Shown here: positions 53,772 through 62,920 of the stretch, piece by piece
Layout: each line of letters begins with the position of its first letter
Numbering within the stretch: position 1 is the first letter of the stretch
DNA from: Arthrobacter glacialis
GTDB lineage: Bacteria; Actinomycetota; Actinomycetes; Actinomycetales; Micrococcaceae
Reading direction: 5' to 3'
DNA length: 64,000 bases
Assembly: GCF_002909445.1 (NCBI RefSeq)
Contig: NZ_PPXC01000003.1
Span: 124,001 to 188,000 of the forward strand
The notes under the pieces: generated by a model
What the model saw: the letters and a program-made list of their open reading frames with translations, nothing else
Database searches by the model: none
What the model was told of the DNA's origin: nothing
Made by a program: the position numbers and the translations under genes

Positions 53772-54200
53772 CTAGGCCCCCGGCACAAACGCCCCGTGGC
53801 CGGCGCTGCGCAGGGCTGCGCGGAGCTTTTCGGCGCTGGCGTCCATAGCCAAGGGATCCGGGTTGTTGTCCACGGCTGCAAAACTGAAGTTGTCCAGCCC
53901 GTAGGCCGGGAACACGTGGATGTGCAGGTGTTCCACCTCAAACCCGGCAATGATGACACCCGCCCGCGGCGCGCCAAAGGCAGCCACCTGGGACTGGCCA
54001 ATAGTTTGGGCAACGCCCATCAGCTTCGCCACGAGCTCCGGCGACGCGTCGGTCCACTTGTCCACCTCAAGGCGCGGCACCACCAGGGCGTGCCCGTCGG
54101 TCAGCGGCCCAATGGTCAAGAAAGACACGCAATCGGCATCCTGCCAGATGAACCGGCCCGGAATGTCGCCGTTGATGATTTTACTAAACAAGGTGCTCAA
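53772..54200 (-). CDS. HIT family protein
   Basis: A 142-residue nucleotide hydrolase or transferase of the histidine-triad family, probably acting on adenosine-monophosphate conjugates. The triad is HLHIHVF (His91, His93, His95). The N-terminus STLFSKIINGDIPGRFIWQD is typical. The start was set at TTG 54200 because GGGAG lies 6 bases upstream. It follows the alcohol dehydrogenase gene by 36 bases and may be part of that operon. A hexameric AACGAA-type repeat (54213-54233) lies in the gap. Confidence 0.9.
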   Translation of the reverse strand: MSTLFSKIINGDIPGRFIWQDADCVSFLTIGPLTDGHALVVPRLEVDKWTDASPELVAKLMGVAQTIGQSQVAAFGAPRAGVIIAGFEVEHLHIHVFPAYGLDNFSFAAVDNNPDPLAMDASAEKLRAALRSAGHGAFVPGA

Positions 54201-54236
54201 GAATTTCTCCCTCAACGAAAACGAAAACGAACGTGG

Positions 54237-55286
54237 TTAGAGTGTGGAGACGTCCAGCACAAAACGGTACTTGACGTCGCCCACCACCATGCGGTCATAG
54301 GCCGCATCAAGATCCTGTGCGGACACGATTTCAATGTCGGAGGCAATGCCATGCTCGGCACAGAAATCAAGCATTTCCTGGGTCTCGGCAATGCCACCAA
54401 TGAGTGAGCCGCCGTAGGCCAGGCGCTTGCGAATCAGCAGTCCCGGGTCAACGGGAGGCATCTTCTCCGACGGCAGGCCCAACTGGATCAAGGCGCCGTC
54501 GCGCGCCAGGGTGCGCAGATACGGGTTGATGTCATGCACGGCGGCCACCGTGTCCAAGATGGCGTTTAGGCTCTGCTTCGCCGCGGCCATCTGCTCCGGA
54601 TCGCTGGAAACAACTACGAAATCGGCACCCAAATCCTTTGCGGCAGCAGCCTTTGCCGGCGAGGTGGTGAAAACAGTGACGGTTGCCCCGAGCGCTTTGG
54701 CGATCTTGACGCCCATGTGGCCCAGCCCGCCCAGGCCGATCACACCCACTGTGTCGCCCTCCTGCACGTCCAGGTAGCTCAACGGTGAGTACGTGGTGAC
54801 GCCCGCGCACAGCAAGGGAGCGGCCGCAGCCGGGTCCATGCCCTCTGGGATGTGCACCACGTAATTTTCATCCACCACAATGGCCTGGGCGTACCCGCCC
54901 TGGGTGATGCCGCCGCCATTGCGGGGATCCGCCACACCGTAGGTGCCCACATTGCCCGCTTCGCAGTACTGCTCAAAGCCCTCAAGGCATGAGTCGCACT
55001 CGCGGCAGGAGTCAACCATGCAGCCAACCCCCACGCGCTGGCCCACGGTGAAGCCCTCCACGGAGTCGCCAACGCTGCTGACAATGCCCACAATTTCGTG
55101 GCCGGGGACCAGGGGGTATTTGGCCGGTCCCCACTCGGAACGGATGGTGTGCACATCTGAGTGGCACAATCCGCAGAATTCAATGGCAATTTCAACATCG
55201 TGGGCGCCCGGTTCGCGGCGTTCAATGGTGCTGGGTTTGAGTCCGGATGTGGCGGAGACGGCTGCGTAAGCCTTTACGTGGGTCAT
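54237..55286 (-). CDS. Zinc-dependent alcohol dehydrogenase, CAD/YahK type
   Basis: A 349-residue NAD(P)-dependent medium-chain dehydrogenase acting on alcohols or aldehydes. The catalytic zinc ligands include Cys41 and His63/Glu64 in PGHE. The structural zinc has Cys94, Cys97, Cys100 and Cys108. The cofactor motif is GLGGLGHMG, and the C-terminus follows the cinnamyl-alcohol-dehydrogenase subgroup, so bulky aldehydes are a probable substrate class. The start overlaps the upstream sulfurtransferase stop (ATGA). Confidence 0.9.
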   Translation of the reverse strand: MTHVKAYAAVSATSGLKPSTIERREPGAHDVEIAIEFCGLCHSDVHTIRSEWGPAKYPLVPGHEIVGIVSSVGDSVEGFTVGQRVGVGCMVDSCRECDSCLEGFEQYCEAGNVGTYGVADPRNGGGITQGGYAQAIVVDENYVVHIPEGMDPAAAAPLLCAGVTTYSPLSYLDVQEGDTVGVIGLGGLGHMGVKIAKALGATVTVFTTSPAKAAAAKDLGADFVVVSSDPEQMAAAKQSLNAILDTVAAVHDINPYLRTLARDGALIQLGLPSEKMPPVDPGLLIRKRLAYGGSLIGGIAETQEMLDFCAEHGIASDIEIVSAQDLDAAYDRMVVGDVKYRFVLDVSTL

Positions 55287-56128
55287 GTTTCAACCCTATC
55301 GCCGTTATGGCCCGTCTCAACCGGGCGACCGGCCTGATTTGACCAGGCCGACCATGATCCCGGATACAACGCCGCGGTGAACCCGGCAATTTCCAACGCC
55401 GCAATCTGGTGCGCCGCCGTCACCCCGGATCCGCAGTACACGGCCACTGCCGCACCGTCAGCCACACCCAGTCCGGCAAACCGTGCCCGCAACTGATCCG
55501 CCGGCAAAAATGTCTTATCCGCCGCCAAGTTCTCCAGGGTGGGTGCACTGACTGCCCCGGGGATGTGACCCGCCCGCGGATCCATGGGCTCCACCTCGCC
55601 CCGGTAGCGCTCCCCGGCCCGCGAATCCAGCAAAATCCCCTCCCACCCGGCGGCACCATCGCCGTCGATGGTCTGCTTTGCCCCAAACTGTACGACGGCG
55701 TCTCCGACCAGCGCGGTCTCCGCACCGTGCGCGAGCGGCAGTTGGGCCGAGCGCCAGGCGGCCAATCCGCCGTCGAGCAGGTAAATGTTCGCCAGGCCTG
55801 CGTAACCCAGCAGCCACCAGGCGCGGGCAGCGGCGGCCGAGCCGGCGTCGTCGTAAATCACCACGGTGTCCCCGGTGTTGATCCCCCAGCGGCGGACCGT
55901 TTGGGCAAAGTCCGCCTCGGCAGGCAGCGGGTGGCGGCCGTCCTGCGGCGCACCGTGGGAGGCCAGCTCGGAATCCATGTCGACGTACACGGCGCCGGGA
56001 ATATGAGCCGCCACGTAGTGCTCGCGGCCGTGGGGATCACCCAGCGCCCAGCGCACATCCAGCAGCACTGTGCGCATCCCGGCCTTCAGGCGCTCATTGA
56101 GAGTGGCGGCATTCATCAAGACGGACAT
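55283..56128 (-). CDS. sseA: 3-Mercaptopyruvate sulfurtransferase
   Basis: A 281-residue protein with two rhodanese domains. It transfers sulfur from 3-mercaptopyruvate to acceptors and yields persulfide and H2S. The catalytic Cys232 lies in CGSGVTA, the loop typical of mercaptopyruvate sulfurtransferases rather than thiosulfate sulfurtransferases (usually CRKGVT). The start at ATG 56128 has GGAG 6 bases upstream; the long upstream frame overlaps the divergent desulfhydrase and is not coding. It couples to the alcohol dehydrogenase gene. Confidence 0.88.
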   Translation of the reverse strand: MSVLMNAATLNERLKAGMRTVLLDVRWALGDPHGREHYVAAHIPGAVYVDMDSELASHGAPQDGRHPLPAEADFAQTVRRWGINTGDTVVIYDDAGSAAAARAWWLLGYAGLANIYLLDGGLAAWRSAQLPLAHGAETALVGDAVVQFGAKQTIDGDGAAGWEGILLDSRAGERYRGEVEPMDPRAGHIPGAVSAPTLENLAADKTFLPADQLRARFAGLGVADGAAVAVYCGSGVTAAHQIAALEIAGFTAALYPGSWSAWSNQAGRPVETGHNGDRVET

Positions 56129-56176
56129 GGCGGCTCCTTCACGGCAGTGGGTGATACACCACCAAATGTACTGCGA

Positions 56177-56182
56177 TACGCT
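56177..56182 (+). promoter_or_regulatory. -10 element for leaderless desulfhydrase gene
   Basis: TACGCT ends 7 bases before the ATG at 56190. Confidence 0.4.
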
Positions 56183-56189
56183 CAATTGC

Positions 56190-57269
56190 ATGAACACTGC
56201 ACAAGCCTCCTGGTCCTGGACGCGCAACGCCATTGGCAAGGTCCAGGCCGAAAACAACCGCTCGGCAGACACCCACCTATACAAGATTGAGTTGCCGGCG
56301 CAGTGGGGCGTAGACCTGTATGTGAAGGATGAATCCTGCCACCGGACGGGCAGCTTGAAGCACCGGCTGGCCCGCTCACTGTTCCTCTTTGGCCTGGTCA
56401 ACGGCTGGATCCATGAAGGCACCACCATTGTGGAGGCCAGCTCGGGCAGCACGGCAGTGTCCGAGGCGTATTTTGCCCAGCTGTTGGGCCTGGACTTTGT
56501 GGCCGTCATGACCCGCACCACCAGCCCCGAGAAAATTGCGCTCATTGAACAATTTGGCGGCCGCTGCCACCTGGTGGACCAGGCCGACGAGGTCTACTCA
56601 GCGGCAGCCACCATTGCCGCCGAATGCAACGGCCACTACATGGACCAGTTCACCTATGCCGAACGGGCCACGGACTGGCGCGGCAACAATAACATTGCCG
56701 AATCCATTTTCAGCCAGCTGGCCCATGAGCGGTTCCCCGAACCCGCCTGGGTGGTGGTGGGCGCCGGCACGGGCGGTACCTCGGCCACCATTGGCCGGTA
56801 CATCCGCTACCACGGCCACGCCACACAGTTGGCGGTGGTGGACCCCGAGGGTTCGGCTTTCTACCCGGCCTGGAAGAGCGGGGATCTGGGCACCATCACG
56901 GGCAAATCTTCCCGGATCGAAGGCATCGGCCGGCCCCGCGTGGAGCCAAGCTTTGTTCCCGGCGTCATCGACTCCATGCTGGAGATCCCGGACGCCGCAT
57001 CCGTGGCCGCCATGAAGCACTTTGCCCAGCTCACGGGCCTGCACGCCGGGCCGTCCACGGGCACCAATCTCTGGGGCGTGTGGCAGTTGGTGGCCCGGAT
57101 GGTTGCCGACGGCGAAACCGGCAGCATTGTCACGCTAATGTGCGACGGCGGCGAACGGTATGCGGGCAGCTACAACAACCCTGCGTGGCTGGCTGAGAAG
57201 GAGCTGGATCCGGCCCCGCATCTTCGTGTCATCGAGGATTTCTTCGCCAGCGGACGCTGGAACGGCTAG
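56190..57269 (+). CDS. Cds1-type L-cysteine desulfhydrase (PLP enzyme)
   Basis: A 359-residue PLP protein of the cysteine-synthase fold, close to Cds1 (Rv3684) of M. tuberculosis, which releases H2S, pyruvate and ammonia from cysteine. The PLP lysine is Lys57 in [11 protein letters not shown]. The shared block [39 protein letters not shown] and [15 protein letters not shown] are present. ATG 56190 follows TACGCT by 7 bases; the upstream frame overlaps the sulfurtransferase start and was dropped. The divergent partner also makes H2S. Confidence 0.87.
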   Translation: MNTAQASWSWTRNAIGKVQAENNRSADTHLYKIELPAQWGVDLYVKDESCHRTGSLKHRLARSLFLFGLVNGWIHEGTTIVEASSGSTAVSEAYFAQLLGLDFVAVMTRTTSPEKIALIEQFGGRCHLVDQADEVYSAAATIAAECNGHYMDQFTYAERATDWRGNNNIAESIFSQLAHERFPEPAWVVVGAGTGGTSATIGRYIRYHGHATQLAVVDPEGSAFYPAWKSGDLGTITGKSSRIEGIGRPRVEPSFVPGVIDSMLEIPDAASVAAMKHFAQLTGLHAGPSTGTNLWGVWQLVARMVADGETGSIVTLMCDGGERYAGSYNNPAWLAEKELDPAPHLRVIEDFFASGRWNG

Positions 57270-57361
57270 ACCCGCAGGGCCGCGGCGCCGAGGGCGATCC
57301 CCAGCCACTCCCAAGACTCGCAAGCTCGCCCCGGGGCCCTCGTGGCCGTGGGCCCTGAAAT

Positions 57362-57389
57362 GGGGGCGGGTGAAATTTCATGCTCCCCC
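57362..57389. terminator. Candidate terminator between desulfhydrase and MBL genes
   Basis: GGGGGCGGGTGAAAT and ATTTCATGCTCCCCC form an imperfect palindrome around AAATTT in the 164-base gap between convergent genes. The rest of the gap is GC-rich with repeated GGGCCC and holds nothing else recognisable. Confidence 0.4.
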
Positions 57390-57433
57390 GCCGGTTTGGC
57401 ACGCCGTCAGTGGGGAGAGTCAGCGAGGACCCC

Positions 57434-58090
57434 CTAAATTTCCACCGACTGCCCCGGCGCCAGGTGGCGGAATGCCACGCCGTGAAGCGCGCCGATCCTG
57501 GCCACATGCGACTCCGTGAACGCCAACCCTTTCTCGCTGAGCAGCGCGTCATGGATTTGGAATGCCCTCGGGGATCGCACGGAGACCACAAAATCCACCA
57601 CTTCCGACACTTTTGACCAGGGCGCATGGATGGGAACCAGCAGTGTGCCCACGCTGACCCCGTGCGGAACTATGAGTGAGTCGCCTGGGTGGTAGACGTC
57701 GTCGTCAATCAGGTAGCCAACATTGGCCACCATGGGCATGGACGGGTGGATCACGGCATGCTGGCCGCCAAAACATTGCACGGCAAAGCCGGCCACGCCA
57801 AAAGACTCCCCCGCCGCCGAGACAAAAATCCGGGCCGCATGCTCTGGTGCCCGGTTTTGCAAGTCCTGCGCCACGCCGGCAGGGGCATATATGCTCAGCC
57901 GCGGGGCATCAGACAGGGCTTGGCGCAGGGCTGCGGCGTCGTAGTGGTCCGGGTGTTCATGGGTGACTAAGACGACGTCGGCCCCGGCAAGAGCCTCGGC
58001 GGACTCGGAAAAGATCCCCGGATCCAGCACCAGCACACGGCCATCCTGCTCCAGGCGGACACAGGCGTGAGTGAATTTTGTCAGCAACAT
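57434..58090 (-). CDS. MBL-fold metallohydrolase
   Basis: A 218-residue metallo-beta-lactamase-fold protein resembling the UlaG/RomA-like group. The metal motif THEHPDHYD supplies His44, His46, Asp48 and His49; further ligands lie in GGQHAVIH and the C-terminal HAPW. The function is unknown. The ATG at 58090 follows TAGGCT by 6 bases, suggesting a leaderless mRNA. It is divergent from the Zur-type gene. Confidence 0.83.
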   Translation of the reverse strand: MLLTKFTHACVRLEQDGRVLVLDPGIFSESAEALAGADVVLVTHEHPDHYDAAALRQALSDAPRLSIYAPAGVAQDLQNRAPEHAARIFVSAAGESFGVAGFAVQCFGGQHAVIHPSMPMVANVGYLIDDDVYHPGDSLIVPHGVSVGTLLVPIHAPWSKVSEVVDFVVSVRSPRAFQIHDALLSEKGLAFTESHVARIGALHGVAFRHLAPGQSVEI

Positions 58091-58096
58091 GGTGTC

Positions 58097-58102
58097 AGCC
58101 TA
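58097..58102 (-). promoter_or_regulatory. -10 element for leaderless MBL gene
   Basis: TAGGCT on the minus strand ends 6 bases before the ATG at 58090. Confidence 0.5.
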
Positions 58103-58231
58103 TGCCGCGCACCCGGCCCCGCCAAGGAACTGCACACGGATCTGGGCAGGGAACTGGGCAAGAGCGGTTTCACGGTTAGGTGCGCTAGGCTGGTTCATTG
58201 GATACAGGCCCCTGAGAAAGTGAGTCCACCC

Positions 58232-58654
58232 ATGAACGATGCACCGGTGAAGGAGCAGCGCGTCACCAAACAACGCGTGGCCATCAACGCTGCCTTGGAC
58301 ACGCTGGACGACTTTGTCAGCACGCAGGTGTTGCACCGTTTGCTGCACGAGCAGGACATCCGGGTTTCCCTCGCCACCACGTACCGCATCCTGGCCTCCA
58401 TGGCTGATGAGGGTGTGGTGGACACGCTGCGCAATGGTGAGGGCGAAACCCTCTACCGGCGCTGCTCCGCCACAAGCCACCACCACCACCTGCTGTGCCG
58501 CAACTGTGGCAAAACAGTGGAGGTTGAAGCCCCTGCCGTTGAAAGCTGGGCAGCATCCATCGCCAAGGCCAACGGTTTCACCCAGGTTCAGCACACTGTG
58601 GAAATCTACGGCCTCTGCCCGGAGTGCTCGGCAGCCCAACAAAAGGGCGCCTAA
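58232..58654 (+). CDS. zur: Fur-family zinc regulator, probably Zur
   Basis: A 140-residue Fur-family repressor. The winged-helix part includes TKQRVAINAALD and SLATTYRILASMADEGVV. The metal part has HHHHLLCRNCGKTVEV and a second CPEC pair, giving the structural CxxC zinc site. Zur rather than Fur is inferred from the znuABC operon 1.6 kb away. A TAGGCT -10 element lies at 58186-58191 with a leader of about 34 bases. Its end overlaps the convergent lipase-maturation-factor gene by 4 bases. Confidence 0.8.
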   Translation: MNDAPVKEQRVTKQRVAINAALDTLDDFVSTQVLHRLLHEQDIRVSLATTYRILASMADEGVVDTLRNGEGETLYRRCSATSHHHHLLCRNCGKTVEVEAPAVESWAASIAKANGFTQVQHTVEIYGLCPECSAAQQKGA

Positions 58655-60099
58655 CTGGCTCGGCTCATGGGCGGCACCAGATCACCCATGGGTTCGCGCA
58701 CCCACCAATCCCCGCTGTGCCGCCATTCCCGCCACGAGGTGTACCTATAGGCGAACACGCGGGCCCGCACCTGCTCCGGGGGCCTGCCGCCGAACGGGTC
58801 ATGGCGCAGCAGCTTGAGCGTGGCACGGTCTGCCACCAGCAGCTTGTTCAGGAACGGAATGAACCAGTGCATGCCGGGCTGTCCCAGCGCCAGGAACCAC
58901 ATGAGCCAATCCAGCCGCAAGTGGTACGGCGCAAACTGTCGCGGCATGCGCGCTGGATCCCCGGGTTTGCCGCGAAAGCCGTACTCGAGCCAGCGGTGCC
59001 CGTCCCAACCCTCCACCACCACCTCGTAACGTTCGCGGGTGATGCTGCCAAACGCCCCGTACGCGTTGGCCAGCCGCCAGCGGTTGAAGCTGGCGTTCAT
59101 GGCCTGCTCCCGCGAGATGAGGTTCTTCAGCGGCCACCAGCTCAGCACCAGCATCAGCAGTCCCATAGCCAGTACGACGGCGGCAAACCAGGCCGGGGTG
59201 CCCAGCGCCGCGTGGGTGTCCGCTGACACCGGGACGCCGGGGAGCAGTCCGGCCAGCACTGAATCACCCACAGCCGAGAACGCAATCACCAGAGTGAGCG
59301 CGTTGAGCCAGGCAAAGTTGCCGGAGAAAACCAGCCACAACTGTGTTGCAATCACCACCACCGCGGCCCACGTTGCCACCGGTTGAGGGGCAAAGAGCAG
59401 GAACGGCATGAAAAGCTGGGCCACGTGGTTGCCCAGCACCTCCACCTTATGCAGGGGTTTGGGCAGGTGATGGAACCACCAGCTCAGCGGATTGGGCATG
59501 GGCTGGGTTTCGTGGTGGTAGTACAGGGCTGTGAGATCGCGCCACACCCTGTCACCGCGCATCTTGATCATGCCGGCGCCAAACTCCAGCCGGAACAGCA
59601 GCCAGCGGAACAACCACAAGGTGATGACCGGCGTCGTGGTTTGATCCGAGCCTAGAAACGCGGCCAGAAAACCAGCCTCAAGCAGCAGTATTTCCCAGCC
59701 AAAGCCATAGAAGACCTGGCCCACGTTCACCATGGACATGTACAGCAGCCACAGGGCCAGGAACACCAGCATGGGCAGCCACGCGGGACCTTGCTGGGGC
59801 AGGCCCAGCACCACTGTGGCGGCCAGGGCAGCCCCCGACCAAGCCACCGTGCGTAGGAGCGCGTCAGAGTACCGCCAGCGAAACAAGGTGGGCCCGGGCG
59901 TCCTGGCTGCGCGGGCTAGGTAGCGAGGCACCGGCAGCAGCCCGCGCTCCCCCAACAGGGCGGGGAACTGCAGGGCGCCGGAGACAAACGCAATCACATA
60001 CACGGCAGCAATCCCGCGCTGGAGTACAAAGCGTGCCACGTCGTGGTCGGCGGTGCCCCACCAGGCTGCATTCAACCAGTCTGTGTTCAACCAGTCCAT
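58651..60099 (-). CDS. Lipase maturation factor family membrane protein
   Basis: A 482-residue polytopic membrane protein of the LMF1 family (PF06762), known in animals for folding lipases but of unknown role in bacteria. About eight to ten helices are followed by a C-terminal soluble domain (YEVVVEGWDGHRWLEYGFRG and DWLMWFLAL). Sequence RLEFGAGMIKMRGD is a conserved part. The N-terminus carries a small repeat (DWLNTDWLN). ATG 60099 follows TAGCGT by 6 bases. Confidence 0.88.
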   Translation of the reverse strand: MDWLNTDWLNAAWWGTADHDVARFVLQRGIAAVYVIAFVSGALQFPALLGERGLLPVPRYLARAARTPGPTLFRWRYSDALLRTVAWSGAALAATVVLGLPQQGPAWLPMLVFLALWLLYMSMVNVGQVFYGFGWEILLLEAGFLAAFLGSDQTTTPVITLWLFRWLLFRLEFGAGMIKMRGDRVWRDLTALYYHHETQPMPNPLSWWFHHLPKPLHKVEVLGNHVAQLFMPFLLFAPQPVATWAAVVVIATQLWLVFSGNFAWLNALTLVIAFSAVGDSVLAGLLPGVPVSADTHAALGTPAWFAAVVLAMGLLMLVLSWWPLKNLISREQAMNASFNRWRLANAYGAFGSITRERYEVVVEGWDGHRWLEYGFRGKPGDPARMPRQFAPYHLRLDWLMWFLALGQPGMHWFIPFLNKLLVADRATLKLLRHDPFGGRPPEQVRARVFAYRYTSWREWRHSGDWWVREPMGDLVPPMSRAS

Positions 60100-60105
60100 G
60101 GTTAA

Positions 60106-60111
60106 ACGCTA
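60106..60111 (-). promoter_or_regulatory. -10 element for leaderless LMF gene
   Basis: TAGCGT on the minus strand ends 6 bases before the ATG at 60099. Confidence 0.45.
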
Positions 60112-60168
60112 AGCCCATAGCCCTGCGCGTGGTTAGCGGCAAATGATACGCCGAACCACCCGGCAGAA

Positions 60169-60247
60169 AAGTTATGCGTCAGACTCAGCTCGAGTCCTGC
60201 GCATAGTTACTTATGCGCGGAACCCAGCGCCAGTCCTGCGTATAAGT
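60169..60247. repeat. Two tandem palindromic units downstream of znuB
   Basis: Unit B (60169-60208) and unit A (60209-60247) are each inverted repeats of about 40 bases. Four half-sites share TTATGCG-like ends and AGTCCTGCG-like inner parts (for example AGTCCTGCGCATA and AGTCCTGCGTATA). The arrangement resembles paired REP elements and may also end znuABC transcription. Confidence 0.75.
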
Positions 60248-60260
60248 TCACAAAGTGGGG

Positions 60261-61139
60261 CTAGACGGCCAGGGCGTTTGGCCGTGCGGACCAACCCCGC
60301 CGCCGGCGCCACGCTCCGGCAATCCGGCACAGCAGATAAATCACAAAGGAAAGCGTTGTCACGTAGGGGCTGATGGGGATGCTGCCACCCAGCGCCAGCA
60401 TAATGCCGCCGACTGTGGCAGTCATGGCAAAGCCCACGCTGAGCAGCACCACCATGCGCGGCGCCGCCGTGACCTGCAGGGCTGCAGCGGCGGGTGTGAT
60501 GAGCAGGGCCAGCACCAACAACGCGCCCACCACCTGGATGGACAGTGCCACGGCGATGCCCAACAGGAACATGAACGCCAGCGAGAGCGTCCGCACGGGA
60601 ACACCGCGGGCTGTGGCAATGTCCGGATCGGCGCTGGCGAACGTCAGGGGGCGCCAAATGCTGGCCAGTCCCACCACAACCACCAGGGCGGTTCCGGCCA
60701 GCACGGAAAGCTGGGTGGAATCCACCGAGACAATCTGCCCGGTCAGCAGACCAAACTTATTGGCGGACCGGCCCTCATAGAGGGAGAGAAACAAGATGCC
60801 CAAACCCAGGCCAAAGGGCATGATGACGCCAATGACGGAGTTTTTCTCCCGCGCGCGCACCCCCATGACACCCAGCAGCAGGGCCGCAAACACGGAACCA
60901 ACCAGCGACCCAAAGATCACATCGGCACCAATCAGCAAGGCAAAGGCGGCCCCGGCAAAGGACAGTTCGGCAATGCCGTGGACGGCAAACGCAAGATCGC
61001 GCATCATGACGAAAGTGCCAATGAGCCCGCCCACCACACCCAGAATGGCCCCGGCCAGCAAGGTGTCGCGGAACAGCGGCAGCAGTTCGGCATAGTTGGA
61101 GAAGTTAAAGACCGCGGCGGTGAAATCTGCCCAGCTCAT
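60261..61139 (-). CDS. znuB: Zinc ABC transporter permease
   Basis: A 292-residue ABC-3 family permease with about eight helices (LLAGAILGVVGGLIGTFVMM, HGIAELSFAGAAFALLIG, LSIQVVGALLVLALLITPAAAA). It forms the channel for Zn2+ (or Mn2+) uptake with the other two products. The start overlaps the znuC stop (ATGA). Confidence 0.92.
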   Translation of the reverse strand: MSWADFTAAVFNFSNYAELLPLFRDTLLAGAILGVVGGLIGTFVMMRDLAFAVHGIAELSFAGAAFALLIGADVIFGSLVGSVFAALLLGVMGVRAREKNSVIGVIMPFGLGLGILFLSLYEGRSANKFGLLTGQIVSVDSTQLSVLAGTALVVVVGLASIWRPLTFASADPDIATARGVPVRTLSLAFMFLLGIAVALSIQVVGALLVLALLITPAAAALQVTAAPRMVVLLSVGFAMTATVGGIMLALGGSIPISPYVTTLSFVIYLLCRIAGAWRRRRGWSARPNALAV

Positions 61140-61987
61140 CGAATCTCCTGACCGTGTGTGGAGTCGTGGCTGTGGCTTTGTTCGTCCTCTGGCAGGTGTC
61201 CGTCAAGGACAGAATCCGGCCTGCCAACAACAACCAGCCGGCCGTCAATGTGCAGCACCTCAACGCGCGTGCCGTAAAGCTTCGACAGAACCTCGGTGGT
61301 CATGACTTCCGCGGGGGTGCCAAGCGTGAAGCGTCCCCCGGCCAGGTACAGGACACGGTCCACGTGTTCCAGGATTGGGTTGATCTCGTGTGTGACGAAG
61401 ACGACGGCGGTCCCGTGCTGTTTGGCTTGCTGGCCCACCAGGGCGCTGACAGCTTTTTGGTGGTTCAAGTCAAGGGACAGCAGCGGTTCATCGCAAAGCA
61501 GGACCTGGGGATTGGCGGCCAGGGCCTGGGCTACACGCAGTCTTTGCTGCTCACCGCCGGAGAGCATTCCCACCGGAATCTTGCCATAGCTGGTGGCACC
61601 CACCTGGGCCAACAGTTCATCCACGCGCTGGTGATAGGACTTGCCGCGCAGGCGGAATCCCCACTTGTCACCATCAACGCCCAGCCCCACCACGTCGCGG
61701 GCCCGCAGGGGCGTGTCGGGGGCAAAGTTCTTTTGCTGGGGAATGTAGCCAATGCCACGGTTGCCGCGTTTGGCTGGGGCGCCGTTGATGGTGAGCTGCC
61801 CGGAACTGAGCGGGGAAAGGCCCAGAAGAATCTTGAGGAAGCTGGTTTTGCCGCTGCCATTGGCACCCAGGACAGCCAGAAACTCTCCTGGCGCTACCTG
61901 GAGATTCAGGTCTTTCCAGAGGGTGCGCTGGCCGTATTTTAAGGTGGCGGCGCTGAGGCTGATGATTGCCGGAGCTGATGGGCTCAC
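61136..61987 (-). CDS. znuC: Zinc ABC transporter ATP-binding protein
   Basis: A 283-residue ABC ATPase. Walker A is GANGSGKT, the signature motif is LSGGEQQRLRVAQALA, and Walker B with the catalytic Glu is VLLCDEPLLSLD. In this last motif Glu is followed by Pro as in most members. The C-terminal part after residue 220 ends His-rich (DEQSHSHDSTHG), a possible zinc-binding tail. The GTG start overlaps the znuA stop (GTGA). Confidence 0.93.
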   Translation of the reverse strand: MSPSAPAIISLSAATLKYGQRTLWKDLNLQVAPGEFLAVLGANGSGKTSFLKILLGLSPLSSGQLTINGAPAKRGNRGIGYIPQQKNFAPDTPLRARDVVGLGVDGDKWGFRLRGKSYHQRVDELLAQVGATSYGKIPVGMLSGGEQQRLRVAQALAANPQVLLCDEPLLSLDLNHQKAVSALVGQQAKQHGTAVVFVTHEINPILEHVDRVLYLAGGRFTLGTPAEVMTTEVLSKLYGTRVEVLHIDGRLVVVGRPDSVLDGHLPEDEQSHSHDSTHGQEIR

Positions 61988-62904
61988 TTGGCCGCGCCGG
62001 ATGCTAGTGCTTGTTCCAAGGAAGAAACATTACCAACCATCCAGTCCAAGTAGCTGGTTTCTGCCGGAAGTGTCTCAGAAAAATCAACTACAGGCAGTCC
62101 GGCGGTCTGGGCGTCCGCCTTGAGCTGCTCTGTTTGCGGGCTCTGGGTTTGTTCGTTGTAGGCCAGGAAGGCCAGGGTTCCGCCGGTCAGCAGGGTCTTC
62201 ATCTCCGTCACGGTCGACGCAGCGGCGTCAGTACCATTTTCAACGGCTTCGCTAAATTTTTCGGGCGTTTCATTGACCAGGCCGGCCTGCTCAAGCAGGT
62301 ACAGGGGCACCGGTTCCGTGATGGCAACGGGCGTGCCGTCATGGGTCTTCTTCAGCTGCGCCAGCCTAGCGTCCAAGTCCTGCAATTTTGCCTTGTAGTC
62401 GGCGGCCCGGGCGGTGAAGGTCGAGGCCTGCTCGGGCAAGGCGGCGCCGAAGCGGGCGGCCATCTCATCCACCACCTTGGACATGACTGGCAGGGAGTAC
62501 CAGAGATGCTCGTTGAAGCCAGGGCCCATGTCCAGGCCGGACAGCTCGCTCACGTTGATGATCTGCCCGGTCTCCAGCTGCCCCTTGGCCAGCTGGTCGA
62601 AGAAATCGTCATAGCCGCCGCCGTTTTCAATGCCAATCTGGGCTTTGGACACTGCCAGCTTGTCTTGGGCGTTGGCCTCATAGCCGTGCGGATCGGCACC
62701 GGCCTTGCTGATGATGGAGTGTACGGTGACCTGCTCTCCACCAACGGCTTGTGCAATATCTGCATAGACATTGGTGGAGGCAACCACCGACACTGTGCCT
62801 TCCGGGACCTGGCTCGGCTCTCCCCCGCCACCGCAGGCAGCCAACGTGAGAGTGGCGCCCAGGGTTGCACCCATGAACAGAAGTGAGCGGCGGCGAAAAG
62901 ACAT
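61984..62904 (-). CDS. znuA: Zinc-binding lipoprotein
   Basis: A 306-residue cluster A-I substrate-binding lipoprotein. The signal peptide ends in the lipobox LAAC followed by Gly. Probable metal ligands are His in DPHGYE, His in NEHLWYSL, and Glu/Asp residues in the C-terminal lobe (YNEQTQSP). It lacks the long His-rich loop of E. coli ZnuA. AAAGGA precedes the ATG. The first gene of znuABC. Confidence 0.92.
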   Translation of the reverse strand: MSFRRRSLLFMGATLGATLTLAACGGGGEPSQVPEGTVSVVASTNVYADIAQAVGGEQVTVHSIISKAGADPHGYEANAQDKLAVSKAQIGIENGGGYDDFFDQLAKGQLETGQIINVSELSGLDMGPGFNEHLWYSLPVMSKVVDEMAARFGAALPEQASTFTARAADYKAKLQDLDARLAQLKKTHDGTPVAITEPVPLYLLEQAGLVNETPEKFSEAVENGTDAAASTVTEMKTLLTGGTLAFLAYNEQTQSPQTEQLKADAQTAGLPVVDFSETLPAETSYLDWMVGNVSSLEQALASGAAK

Positions 62905-62920
62905 GCTGGTCCTTTGAGAG

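Noticed and set aside
56129-56545. Longer start for the sulfurtransferase (to 56545)
   Set aside because: The extra sequence is antisense to the PLP enzyme, whereas ATG 56128 has a good ribosome site and the family N-terminus.
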